Made by a program: the position numbers and the translations under genes | Shown: positions 26,430 through 36,899 of the stretch, in pieces | How positions within the stretch are numbered: the stretch's first letter is position 1 | Layout of the letters: each line of letters begins with the position of its first letter | Notes under the pieces: model-generated | What the model was told of the DNA's origin: nothing | The model's input: the letters and a program-made list of their open reading frames with translations, nothing else | Database searches by the model: none | Source: Cristatella mucedo | Taxonomy: Eukaryota; Bryozoa; Phylactolaemata; Cristatellidae | Length of the DNA stretch: 64,000 bases | Direction of reading: 5' to 3' | Assembly (NCBI GenBank): GCA_009760855.2 | Contig: WPIO01000158.1 | Span: 684,501 to 748,500 of the forward strand

Positions 26430-27060
26430 AATTTCATATATTTATAATATATAAAAGGTCAGTTGGCTTCAAAGAATCCACAAAATAACTCTAATTACGC
26501 GAAAATTAACTGGAGATAGGGTGTGTGAAGCGGAATTTCCAGTTGATGTTCTAGTGCGAAGTCGCTCGAATGTACCAACAACATTTCATGCTAATACGCT
26601 CTCACACTCTCATTCAAATGGGCTCTAATGGAGAGGATCGCTAGCGCAATCTACCACGATCTACTTTAATCCACCGAAATTCCACTGGAAATCGGTTGCC
26701 TGAAGCTCGAATTCTGGTTACTTACTACACTGCGCTATCTATCGCCCAAGTGTACCCACAAAACTTGGCGCTATTGCGCCCATGCATTCTTGTGCAATAC
26801 ACTGCAATCGACTTGATAGTCCGGGCCGATACAGTAATCCACGGCAATCCGTAAGAACCTCCCGTAAAATGATCGGAAATCCCACGCACGAAGGTCCATC
26901 TGCGATTGCATTTTTTACTCCACACTTTGTCTTTGGCAGTCATACGATTTTACGACAGAGAGGCACGCGTGTTCTCATGCAGCGCACTGCAATCTACTGC
27001 AATGGCCCGAGCCAAGAAACCGGAAACGAGACGCGAGGAGCTTCAATTTTGGTTTTGTAG
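26430..27060. repeat. internally repetitive region, possible dispersed repeat
   Basis: Two parts look alike: ACTGGAGATAGGG...GAAGCGGAATT (26508) resembles ACTGGAAATCGGTTGCCTGAAGCTCGAATT (26682), each followed by a GCTCGAATGTACCAACAA / GCCCAAGTGTACCCACAA block. The word TGCAATC(G/T)ACT recurs and also appears inverted near 34750-34790. Family unknown. Confidence 0.35.
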
Positions 27061-27104
27061 TATGGTGTACTCTGGTTAAAGGACAGTCACATGGGCAAGG
27101 TGCT

Positions 27105-27245
27105 CTCACTTCCTGACCTGATCCATGTCGCGGGTTTCAGTCCTGCAGCAAGCTATTCTGTATTTCCCACTACAAGCGGTGGTGATAGCCATCAAGGCTC
27201 CTCTACCGATAAATAAAATGAGGCTCTTTGATCGGCTAATCTTTA
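27105..27245 (+). mobile_element. SINE-A copy
   Basis: GATCCATGTCGCGGGTTTCAG is the B-box side of the tRNA-like head, followed by AAGCGGTGGTGATAGCC, AAGGCTCCTCTACCG and the GAGGCT...GGCTAATC tail. Confidence 0.75.
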
Positions 27246-28361
27246 CTTTTATAATTTTAAGCCGTTGTCTACCCCGATCTCAGGCAATTCGCATTAATTG
27301 ATTGCAATTAGCCGATCAATTCACCTGAAGCGCATTAGCAGCCAATTCACTGACTCGCAGCTCGCTTTGATCAGCAGAAGAGATTGCCAACCGGCGGCAA
27401 GCCTGCTATTGTCCATGTGCAGCCATATTTGTATGCTGTTCAACGAACCCTGATGACCAGCAGCGGGTGATGCAAGCTTCCTGGCGGCCCGGGGGCAAGC
27501 AAGCATCGAGCGGAAGCATGTGTATCAGCAGACGGTTCGCTGTCTCTCTAGCGGCTCTCCTAGCGCAGACCGGAAATCGGGCCAGAAATGAAACGTTCGT
27601 GCCGGATGGCAGGAATCCTTTCAAGCCACGCAAACTATCCCGGCAGCATACTTGCCAATCGGAGAGGAAAGTAATGGGCTGGATCCATTAATTCCCGTAA
27701 CTGTATCCTAGAGCTTTCTTTTGCATTTCGTTTGAAGTGTAAATATGCCGTAAACGCTGTCAGCATCGTTGGAGCACGAAATTAACGCTGCACGATCGCA
27801 GACTCGAAAGACCCCGCTGTCCTACAAGCTGTCATTATATCTCCACTAGAGTACTCCTCTTTTGTTCTTTGTGAAAATGCACTACGTTAGTTAAGATCGA
27901 CTTAAGGGATTCCTAATATAGCAAGTAATTAAATTATTTCTCCTCGCTGTCGTTAAAACAGAGTATCCATCTTCGTTAAAAGTTCTTCTGCAGACAAGCA
28001 TGTAATACCGCAGTAAAGTTCGGTTCGAGTTTTTTACGCCTGACATCTCTTATATTCTAGGAAAGTCGTAATACCAGTCATTATATCAGGGCTGACTTGA
28101 TGCGTAAACATAGTCCATGTACGTCGTCAGCTAAGGCATAGCTAGGAGTTGCTTCCCCAGTTGGAAAACATTTATTCTGTACCAAAACTGAATCGCTTCA
28201 AGTCGTCGATGGGGCGTGGATATTCTATGTTATGAGCTCGCGTGCTTACAGCATAATTATTTCTGGCTAGTTTAGTTATAGCATGACAACTCTCGAATAC
28301 TGGAGGAAGAATTTTCTCACAGCGGACTTGTGCTGACAGACGTGGACACGTTTGTCCCGAT
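27246..28361. other. no gene recognised
   Basis: No domain-bearing frame and no known repeat. Short frames around 27320-27690 overlap on both strands. Confidence 0.4.
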
Positions 28362-28564
28362 GGCTCTATCGGTCTGGGCAGCCTGTCGGTGGCTCAATCG
28401 GTCTGGGCAGCCTATCGGTGGCTCAATCGGTCTGGGCAGCCTATCGATGGCTCAATCGGTCTGGGCAGCCTATCAATGGCTCAATCGGTCTGGGCAGCCT
28501 ATCGATGGCTCTATCGGTCTGGGCAGCCTATCGATGGCTCAATCGGTCTGGGCAGCCTATCGGT
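28362..28564 (+). repeat. 29-bp minisatellite, 7 copies
   Basis: Units start at 28362, 28391, 28420, 28449, 28478, 28507 and 28536. The consensus begins GGCTCAATCGGTCTGGGCAG and ends CCTATCG(A/G)T. Variation is confined to a few positions. Because 29 is not a multiple of three, each forward frame shifts phase at every unit. All three are open and give the same 29-residue peptide repeat (containing SVWAAYRWLNRSGQ), circularly permuted. Confidence 0.95.
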
Positions 28565-29408
28565 AACCAAGAGAGTCGGCGATTTCTATCTCGCTTTCTC
28601 CAGGCGATTCGACTCCAGTTCGAGGCGCACTTAATCCCGCTGCAGACGTTGGCCTTTTGAAATTACCTTGCGCTGACTTCAAGTTTTCCCTGCTTATCGC
28701 TGCCGAAACTGTAGTTGATATAAAGAGAAAACGTTCTGCTGCATTCCGAAGCATGGCGTTGTACGCGAATGCACGGGCAGTAAAACACAGGCAGCCGTTC
28801 AGATAGTTTGTTTTAGCTTTCCATGACAGTTACTCTTGTTCTGATTGGTTATATTGACTCGGCTGTTGACGACGATTGCAGGAATGCGAAGTATTTCTGT
28901 CAGGCAAAACCCATATACAAGTAGTAAAACTAATACAAACAGGCTGTTGAAACGTAGTGCTTCCTGGCGTTATGATACTGAAGCATGAGAAATACTAGAT
29001 TCTCCAGTAATTCAAATAACGAAATATTACAACTTGCACTAGTTTGCCGGATTGGAAGGGGTGCAGAAATTGATTGAACTCAAAACATCATGTGAGGAAG
29101 CGAAAAATAATGTTGTAGCCGCCACATGACACAAATTTAGTTTGAGATTCACTTGTCTCTTTTCAAGCGTCGAATCAACTTTAAGCTCCTTTCTAAGGCC
29201 TGGGTCAAACAACTCGCTTGCAACAGCATAGCTAGCCCCGAGGTCTAAGCTTAGGGATAAGTGTGGCGTTCGTGCTACGCTTAGGGGTAAGGGTACTGTG
29301 CCCGCTTTGCCTCATCCACTCGATTCGTGTAGCGGGCAATTCTATATAGACTGGCCGATGTAAGTAAGCGTGCTAAACGCCCAAGGGGTCTTTTTCCTCT
29401 AAATAAAT
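28565..29408. other. no gene recognised
   Basis: No domain or repeat family was identified. A short GCTTAGGG(A/G)TAAG direct repeat is at about 29249 and 29279. Confidence 0.4.
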
Positions 29409-29409
29409 G

Positions 29410-29735
29410 AGGCTGTTAAATCACCTTTCAGTTGGTTTACCTATTCTACCCCATTGTTCCTTTAATGTGCGTGCTCTCGCACCACATCCGCTTGGTTTAA
29501 AGTCGTCGCAGTTCCCTCGTACTAAATTGAAATCTTTTGTTGATCGAGCCTTCACTTCGCATGCACCAAAAGTTTGGAGCTTCCAGCTTCTATCAGCACC
29601 TGCATTTACCTGCAGAATCCGTTAAGTCTCAGCTGAAGACGCATCTGCTCCTGTTTGCAGCTTTCCCTTCGACCCAGTCAATTTGTCCTTTTTGTTCTTG
29701 CGTGTTTTGCGTGCTTACCTGTGCATGATCTAGTG
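29410..29735 (+). mobile_element. LINE reverse transcriptase C-terminus, variant
   Basis: The frame RTKLKSFVDRAFTSHAPKVWS, then KSQLKTHLLLFAAF after a frameshift, is an L2-type C-terminal tail more divergent than family 1. No terminal hairpin was found, so its subfamily is uncertain. Confidence 0.6.
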
Positions 29736-29754
29736 CAAGTAATTAATTTAATGC

Positions 29755-30425
29755 CTCTTTATCTGTCACTCCACAAAGCCGCAAAGACTGAGTGAGTGTT
29801 ATGCATGAGAGATTGCTACAGCTCACTCAAAGCCTAAGCGGCTTTCAGTACGCATTCGATAGCCATCGAACTTAATCTCACCCAAAAAAGAGAAAGTGAG
29901 AAGTAAATAAATAAATAAAATGCTAGCTGATGTAACAGCCTCTTTTTGTATAGCGACAGAAGAGCCTTTGCGGCTATCACCACCGCTTGCAGTGGCATTA
30001 AAGGGTCGCCCACCGCAGGAATCGAACCCACGACCTCGGGGCCGAGGTCGTGAAAAGCAACCGCCTTACCTAGTGAGCCATCACGGCTCACCAAACCAGG
30101 AGAGCAGTTGAGGTAGTGATTAGCACGGAGGTAGCCGCTTAGGACGGCTGGAAAGTATGTGCCACACTTGGTAGCAGGAGAGTAGATGCCGTTACATAAC
30201 AATTGAGGAGCTGAGTTCCACAGTCTAGGACCTGCAGAGCAAAGGCTTCTATCGCCAACGGTCTTTAAGCATTGGAATATAACGGCTAATTTATTGTCCA
30301 TAGAGGACCTGAGAGCACAAGGAGACTGAAATTGGTGTAGTAGTTCAGCTAGATATGAAGGAACCGAGCCGTGGAGGGCCTTAAGGGTCAGAATAATGTG
30401 TGGTGCCAGGGTCAACCGGGAGCCA
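29755..30425 (-). mobile_element. LINE family 2 3' end, split by a SINE
   Basis: Minus strand: LKALHGSVPSYLAELLHQFQ, DNKLAVIFQCLKTVGDRSL and GPRLWNSAPQLLCN (about 30390-30190) is the reverse transcriptase C-terminus. The 3' UTR continues to ACTCCACAAAGCCGCAAAGA at 29770. A SINE-A copy (29924-30092) sits inside the 3' UTR, so the SINE is younger than this LINE copy. Confidence 0.85.
29924..30092 (-). mobile_element. SINE-A, near full length, inside LINE family 2
   Basis: On the minus strand the tRNA-like head has A-box-like TGGCTCACTAGGTAAGGCG and B-box-like GTGGGTTCGATTCC. It is followed by the body (ATTAATGCCACTGCAAGCGG, GGTGATAGCC, AAGGCTCTTCTG) and the GAGGCTGTTACATCAGCTA tail. The inverted pair GACCTCGG...CCGAGGTC in the head resembles a long variable arm or anticodon-stem extension. 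It is not a functional tRNA. Confidence 0.85.
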
Positions 30426-31242
<817 letters not shown>

Positions 31243-31380
31243 GCTGGTTTGGTCTAGCGGTTAAGGTGCTCGCCCCGACCAAGGTCTGACTGAGGTCGTG
31301 GGCTCAAGCCCTGAGGCATATGTGAAGCGCCTGAATAGAGATTAAGTTCTCTTGGGGCGCTATATAAATGAATTATATTT
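31243..31380 (+). mobile_element. SINE-B, near full length
   Basis: The tRNA-like head GCTGGTTTGGTCTAGCGGTT (A-box region) and GGTCGTGGGCTCAAGCCC (B-box region) is joined directly to GTGAAGCGCCTGAATAGAG...GGGGCGCTATATAAATG, the terminal hairpin of LINE family 1, with an ATT/TTTA tail. This head-plus-LINE-tail structure shows how the SINE is mobilised. It is the best reference copy in the window. Confidence 0.88.
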
Positions 31381-31400
31381 ATTTATATTTAACAGTATTA

Positions 31401-31566
31401 GTGAGTCGTGACGGCACGATAGGTAAGGCGGTTGCTCTTCACGACCTCGGTCTCGAGGTCGTAAGTTCGAATTCTGTGGTGGGCGATTCTTTATTGCCGC
31501 TGAAAGCGGTGGTGATAGCCTTTAAGGCTCTTCTGCCGTTTTAAAAAAAGGCTGTTAAATCAGCTA
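31401..31566 (+). mobile_element. SINE-A, near full length
   Basis: CGTGACGGCACGATAGGTAA gives the A-box side and GGTCGTAAGTTCGAATTCTG the B-box side. The body GATTCTTTATTGCCGCTGAA, GGTGATAGCC, AAGGCTCTTCTGCCG and the GGCTGTTAAATCAGCTA tail follow. It lies 20 bases after a SINE-B copy. Confidence 0.87.
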
Positions 31567-32058
31567 GAATTTTCTGTATCAACAACTGGAAGACCCAAAG
31601 TCCTCTAGTCCTTTATGCACTAGTTCGGTTTTCCATTGTTTAATTTACGAAAACTAGCTTATATCCAAGATCAAATTTCTAAAACTAAAAAATTCTGTTT
31701 ATCAATCACTACTGCTGATTCTGATAGATTTCAGCAGTGGATGAGTCAGGGTTTTCATCTAGAGAGCAGGAAAGTGACAAGTGACAAAATATTTACGTAA
31801 GGAATAAGACCCAAAAGATTGTAATGTAGGCGGGGCCACACCCACAATTAATGAACAATTATAGCGAAATATTATTTTTTGGACATGAACTGGGCATTTG
31901 CGCATTGAGTAGAATTAAGGAATAGTGCCGTCTTTGGTGACGGTCAGGGGAGCGTAGGAATAGGGGGCGACCCAGATCGCTGCTCCGCTATGGGGGGGGG
32001 GGAGTGCCCTCTGCCCTTGGCTCCGACCAGTGGATTAAATGATAAGTACAGCTGAGCT
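31567..32058. other. mostly unrecognised; GGAGCC-type fragment at the end
   Basis: About 31940-32030 contains GACCCAGATCGCTGCTCCGC, a G run and CTTGGCTCCG, read on the minus strand like the repeat at 22830 and 49676. The rest is unidentified. Confidence 0.4.
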
Positions 32059-32059
32059 G

Positions 32060-32335
32060 TCAGCATAGAAGCAGTTGCTGCTCCATGTGCCTTGATTAGT
32101 TTTTCACGAGATTCAGCAGAAATGGAGAACAGCAGAGGACAGGACCCTTAAAGAGCTTCGCAGATGACTGGTCTGCTGGATGAGAAGTCACCACCGCATG
32201 ATACGGACTGAACAGAATTGGATAAGTATGATTCGCACCACGCCAGAGCCTCATCTGCTAGAACGACCATTTTTCTCGATAGTTCACGTACAATATATCG
32301 TGATTAATAGTGCCAAATGCAGATAGATTGATTGA
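32060..32335 (-). mobile_element. LINE reverse transcriptase fragment
   Basis: The minus strand reads SAFGTINHDIL (about 32330-32298), a decayed AFDTINHDIL catalytic block. It is followed by a frame containing SVQSVSCGGDFSS and a degraded CPLLFSISAE where PLLF is expected. Stops are present. Confidence 0.65.
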
Positions 32336-33090
32336 TAGACTGACAGATTGAGCAGAGACCAAGTGATGATGTTACTGTCATTGTTACTGCACATATTGTC
32401 GTTGGTCATGCAGTGGAAAGAGTGTTGTCGCTTAAATGTTGACAGCAAATTTTTCTGAAAATTGATGGGGCAATGTATTTAATAATCTTGGACAAACAAG
32501 AAGGAAGAGACAACGAGGTAGTTTATTTGGACTTCAAAATCTAGTCTAAGCTTTTTAAGTATTCGTTGAACGATTGTCGATTTTAAAGACTTTCGAACAA
32601 CCTCTTTACCGAGAGAAGCATTACAACTGGAGTTACGGCTGGACTAAGTTTATCCGCCAGTGAAGACCAAAGAGGGGATGGTCTAAGGTTTTTAGGTGAT
32701 TAGCTCTTATTACCGAACATACTTAGGTTAACCACATCGTATGCAGAAACCTTCAGAAAATTCAAAAGGGAGGTCGCAGATTGCAATTCAGTGCTGTTTT
32801 TGTTGAACATGTCTTAATAGAGGCACGAATATTTAAAATTATTTTCAATGAGGAGGACGAAAACTTGTCAGCCAAATAGATAATATCTGGATTGAGAGAC
32901 AGCTAATAATTGTCAAACAAAGGATTTGCCATCTTATAAATTTGTTTGTAATCCGAGCGGCAGGAGGGCAGTTTCTTTTAAAAGAAGCCTTACTTGTCTA
33001 AGCTTCGGGATGTTTACGCGAATATAGTCTTTCTAATCTGGCTAGAGTGGCGTAAGACCCAGTCTTTTAATTCAGCTTTCAAGCGGGAGC
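32336..33090. other. probably old LINE sequence, not recognised in detail
   Basis: This lies between reverse transcriptase and endonuclease fragments of the same orientation. I see no clear protein motif and no other repeat. Confidence 0.35.
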
Positions 33091-33179
33091 TTTATACGAA
33101 ATATCTTGAAGTTTTTTGGTAATACAAGTTAATGTTCATTAATAAATACAGTCTAGAAGAGAGCATGCTCGTTGGAATC

Positions 33180-33447
33180 GCTAGTAAGTTGGTTTTATCA
33201 TCCTTCAATTTAAAATATTTGCTGCCATCATGTGCTGATGTCATCAATACAAGCAGCAAAGGAGTTGAGAGAATTCGACGCGCTGCAGGGCTGGGAGGGA
33301 TCAAAGTAAAGGTACAAATGAGTGTCATCCGCATAGAAGTGGAAGCCTAGATTTTGCTTGGCAATTACATCGGCAAGAGGAAGAGTATAAACCGTGAAAA
33401 GAACAGGACCAAGCGCGGTGCCCTGGCAGCATGCACAGTATCAAGTT
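33180..33447 (-). mobile_element. LINE family 1 palm domain, duplicate of 40375-40640
   Basis: The minus strand encodes LGPVLFTVYTLPLADVIAKQ and then FYADDTHLYLYFD, containing the YADD catalytic motif of reverse transcriptase, and CIDDIST. It then joins abruptly at GTGCCCTGG|CAGCATGCACAG (33417-33437) to 3' UTR sequence, which is an internal-deletion junction. The whole block matches 40375-40640 with about one or two differences, junction included. Confidence 0.85.
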
Positions 33448-33639
33448 TTGACTGTTAGTTTACTGCACCTGTAAGATAAGTAAGGATGCCAATGACAGAG
33501 CCTGCATGCATATCCAAAAGATCTACATGGCAAGCATATTTCAAAAATTCATTGGTGTCAATGTTTTTTAAGTTATATTGCTGGGGAAAACTGATGCTGT
33601 CATGTTCATGCGACGGAACATGAACTTAAAACTAATATC

Positions 33640-34180
33640 GAGCAATGATCCGAGATGGTAAGAGGGCACACATGGTCTCTGGGGTAAGCATCCTTGGTAA
33701 TCACGTGATCCAGAAATGGCCAGCAGTACGAGCTGCAAAACAAACGTGCTGGATCAAACCGGAATGCTCAAGAAAGTCAAGAAATGAGCGAGCCGGACTG
33801 CTGCTATGGTCCTTAACTTTAAAGTGTAAGTCTTCAGCAATCAATAATAGTCTGTCACATAGGAATATTTTGGCGACGAATTCTTGTACAAACAAGGTTA
33901 GACCGCTAAAAAGCGATCGTAGATCGCAAGTGTGAGAGGCAAGGTCTTAGATGGGGTTGTGATGGCAATTGATTCAAAAGATGAGGGGTAAAAAAGGCTG
34001 TACGATTTAAATGGCCAAACGATTGACGGACAGCTGCTAAAACCTCACCGCGCCCTTTTCAGACCTTACGGCTTGAAATAAGGAGAAACCGGATTGAACG
34101 GTCTCGGATATGCAGTGGGGTGGTCCTGCATGTATGGGTCAGGAAAGAAATGCAGCGAGCTTCTCTTTGATAACCCGGTC
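33640..34180 (-). mobile_element. LINE endonuclease-domain fragment
   Basis: The minus strand reads LLLIAEDLHFKVKDHSSSPA, then RSFLDFLEHSGLIQHV and TAGHFWIT. This fits the APE-type endonuclease of L2-like LINEs (GDFN block, here decayed to AEDL, then FLDLL...LVQHV...GHTLD). A second piece with SSFESIAI lies upstream at about 33960-34000. It is the only endonuclease remnant recognised in the window. Confidence 0.75.
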
Positions 34181-34489
34181 ACGAATAAGTAGTCCCTCCA
34201 TTTCTAGCGAACCGCATTTGGCCGCCAAAATGTAAGAGGCTCCTCCGTGCCTTCGGGAGGCCGATTGGGAGGATTGAGGCTTCGGCGAGCACGGTTAGCA
34301 TTTGCAGGCCGACTGTGACTGCAGGCCAAAGTAGACGGTGTCTGTAAGGTGGACTAATGCCGTTAAGCGAATTATCTAACTGCGAAACGCCGATTAAATG
34401 ACATCGACATAGAAACTAGCGAGGTGCCGAGCGGCGAGGCAGGGCTTTTGCAGCCTACATGCATTTGAACGCGCTGGTTAATCACTGAA
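34181..34489. other. no gene recognised
   Basis: No domain or repeat family identified. Confidence 0.4.
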
Positions 34490-35060
34490 AAGCTCGGTCT
34501 GCACACTTGAACTTAGTTCGATTAATCATGCAATCACAAGTGTATCTTCGTGATGCGGATTCCCCCGTAGCTTTGTTGCATGTAGCTGAGTATTGTGATA
34601 TTAGTCCTGGCGATTGCAGTCGGAGTCTTGTAACTGAGCGTGTTTGCCCGGCGATTAGAAATCTTATCTGTAAACCAATACAGCATTGTATGAAATCAAA
34701 TTTTGGGCTTTGAGCAGCCGCTTTCTGGTCAATTTGTGGCTGATTGTAGTGGATTGCAATGTTGGCCAGGGCCATTGCAGTCGATTGCTGTGCATTGCCC
34801 GATCGAGCTCGTACAATGCTTTGAAATTAAGTGGGTGCGTATTCACCAGAGTACACTGTAATATGAAATCAAAATTGTAGTATTGACAGAGCCAGTGCTA
34901 TTGTTACGAAATTTTGTAAAAAAGCTTTGAAAAATGGTAGTGTAATACGCAATCAAAGTTTTAGCCTCTCTAAGAAGTAGATGTCTGGTCATTTTGCTGC
35001 GGATTTCGGCGTAAATGCGGTGCGTTTCGGTGGTGACATCCACCCGTAATCTAGCCATAT
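34490..35060. repeat. possible dispersed repeat related to 26430-27060
   Basis: GGCCATTGCAGTCGATTGCTG here, read in reverse, resembles CACTGCAATCGACTTGATAG at about 26800. TCTGGTCAATTTGTGGCTGATT (34723) and TCTGGTCATTTTGCTGCGGATT (34983) repeat within the block. Class unknown. Confidence 0.35.
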
Positions 35061-35094
35061 TATTCCAAAATGACTTTTCATGAGATGAGCACGT

Positions 35095-35175
35095 TACTCC
35101 ATTGTGAAATCGGCCTAATTTCAGCTAAGCAACATTAGCTAATCGGGATCTGCGTAGATAAGAGTATGACAGCCA
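35095..35175 (+). mobile_element. LINE family 1 internal scrap
   Basis: CGGCCTAATTTCAGCTAAGC followed by ATCTGCGTAGATAAGAGTATG resembles the thumb-region segment at 19755-19810. Confidence 0.45.
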
Positions 35176-35284
35176 AACTAGATCATGCATTTTTTATATA
35201 GCGTCTGGATTATTCCAATTCCCTTTATTCAGGACTCCCGGCCGGTGCCCTTAATTATTTGAAACTGTTGCAAACCGTAGAAGA

Positions 35285-35650
35285 TTTGGAATACTTAGTA
35301 TCCTCCACTTAAAGACCGTTGGAGGCAGAAGCTTTTGCTCTGCTGGTCATAGACTGTGGAACTCACATCCACAACTCTTACGCAATGACATCTACTCTCT
35401 TGCTGCTGACTGTGGCACATCATTTTCAGCCGTCCTGAGCTGCCTCTTCGTGCTTCTCACTACCTAAACTGCTCTCATCTGACTCAGCTATGCTTCTCAC
35501 TTTCTTTTTGTTCCGTGAGATGATGTCTGTTGGCTGCGGAATGAGTACCGAAAGTCGCTTAGGCTTTGCGTAGCGCTATACAGAACTCTTCTGTTTAACA
35601 CCCACGTAGTCTTTGCGGCTTTGTGGAGTTACAAAAGAATATAGATCAAA
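35285..35650 (+). mobile_element. LINE family 2 3' end
   Basis: From CCACTTAAAGACCGTTGGAG through GACTGTGGAACTCACATCC and GTCGCTTAGGCTTTGCG to GCGGCTTTGTGGAGTTACA. Frameshifted. Confidence 0.8.
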
Positions 35651-35694
35651 TTAAATTACATAGAGCAGAGCAGCCCATAAACGCGTCGCTGACT

Positions 35695-36070
35695 CAGAGC
35701 TTCCGGTAGCTCCCACTGCCGGCTATGGCACATCCTTTACAGCGGTCCTGAGCTGCTACTCCATTGTTACTCACTACCTCAACTGCCTTTCTGATTACGT
35801 GGTGTTTCTCTCTTTCTCTTAGTTGTGTGAGATTAGCTCATTTAGCAGCCTCATTTTTATAGCGGTAGAGGAGCTTTAAGGGTTATCGCCACCACGTGCA
35901 GTTGACAATAAAGGATGGCCCACTGCAGAATTCGAACCCAAGACCTCTGAATCCGTACCGAAAGCCGCTTAGGGTTTGAGCGCGCCATAGAAAACTTTCC
36001 TGCGTAACACCGGTTTAGTCTTTGTGGCTTTGCGAAGTTGCAGACGGAGATGCATAACATCGTACTTGTA
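35695..36070 (+). mobile_element. LINE family 2 3' end, split by a SINE
   Basis: CCACTGCCGGCTATGGCACA to TTGAGCGCGCCATAGAAAAC and GTGGCTTTGCGAAGTTGCAG. A minus-strand SINE-A lies at about 35835-35951, inside the UTR. The copy is the second of two family 2 ends in tandem. Confidence 0.8.
35835..35951 (-). mobile_element. SINE-A fragment inside LINE family 2
   Basis: On the minus strand: GGTCTTGGGTTCGAATTCTG, GGGCCATCCTTTATTGTCAA, GGCGATAACCCTTAAAGCTC and the GAGGCTGCTAAATGAGC tail. The A-box end is missing. Confidence 0.78.
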
Positions 36071-36071
36071 T

Positions 36072-36448
36072 TTTGTGAGTTTTGATGTAAAACGGCGACT
36101 AATTTCACGAGTACTTTTATTTCAAGCGTTCCATGTCTTTTGCGGAACAAGGGACACCATTCCACATGGAAAAGCAATTATAATATCGAAAAGATGAACC
36201 GTATGCCTAACAGCTGACCGCGTGGCTTTCTCTCTATATGTATCCAGGCCAAAAAGTATGCATGCATGCGTTAAAAGAGATTATGAACAGCAGAACTCCT
36301 CAGTAGAAGTCTGCTTTGGGGATTTCAGTGCATATAGAGAAACAATACATTTATGGAGGATGCACATAATGAAGTTCTACTATATATTTTTATTTAGTGA
36401 TCGCATCCTATGGAACGAATGGTGGCAAAAGATGGCCAAGTGCATCGC
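36072..36448. other. no gene recognised
   Basis: No domain or repeat family identified. Confidence 0.4.
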
Positions 36449-36607
36449 ACTGCTTTGACCCACTGGTCAAGGTCCTCGCCCCAACTAGGGTTAAAGGTAT
36501 TAGTATTTGATGGCCGAGGTCTCGGGCTCGAGCTTTGTGGCATATGTGAAGCACCTGAACAGAGATTAAGTTCTCTTATGGCGAAATACAGATGAATTGT
36601 ATTATAT
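36449..36607 (+). mobile_element. SINE-B copy
   Basis: A degraded head (CCACTGGTCAAGGTCCTCGCC, GTCTCGGGCTCGAGC) is joined to GTGAAGCACCTGAACAGAG...CTTATGGCGAAATACAG and an ATT-type end. Confidence 0.75.
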
Positions 36608-36639
36608 ACGAGCAGCTCGCTGTATATGGACTCGATTCG

Positions 36640-36765
36640 CTGAGTCATAGCAGTTCCGTCATAGAAGACAACACTTCTCCATCCTGCCGCTTGATGGAAG
36701 TGCACCGTATTGCCACGTGACGAAAGTGCGCCATCTTGCGACGCGGCGGACTTTCTCGTTTTAAT
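36640..36765 (+). repeat. unnamed repeat, inverted copy at 51448-51550
   Basis: CATAGCAGTTCCGTCATAGA, GACAACACTTCTCCATCCTG, GCGCCATCTTGCGACGCGG match the reverse complement of 51448-51550 with small gaps. Class unknown. Confidence 0.55.
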
Positions 36766-36899
36766 TGGTAGTGGTATTAAATGCAGAGAAAATGTCAGGG
36801 ACCGGGAAATTGACCGGCATATATAGCGCTAAGGAACGCTTATGAACTAAATTCTTTGGCGATAGCTCACGTAACAGGCTCTTCTTCTTTCAGACGCTT

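Noticed and set aside
28362-28564. CRISPR-like array
   Set aside because: Units are directly adjacent with no unique spacers, in a eukaryotic genome; it is a minisatellite.
31401-31480. A tRNA gene
   Set aside because: The head has A/B-box-like motifs, but it is one of many dispersed SINE-A copies and does not fold into a normal cloverleaf with an acceptor stem.
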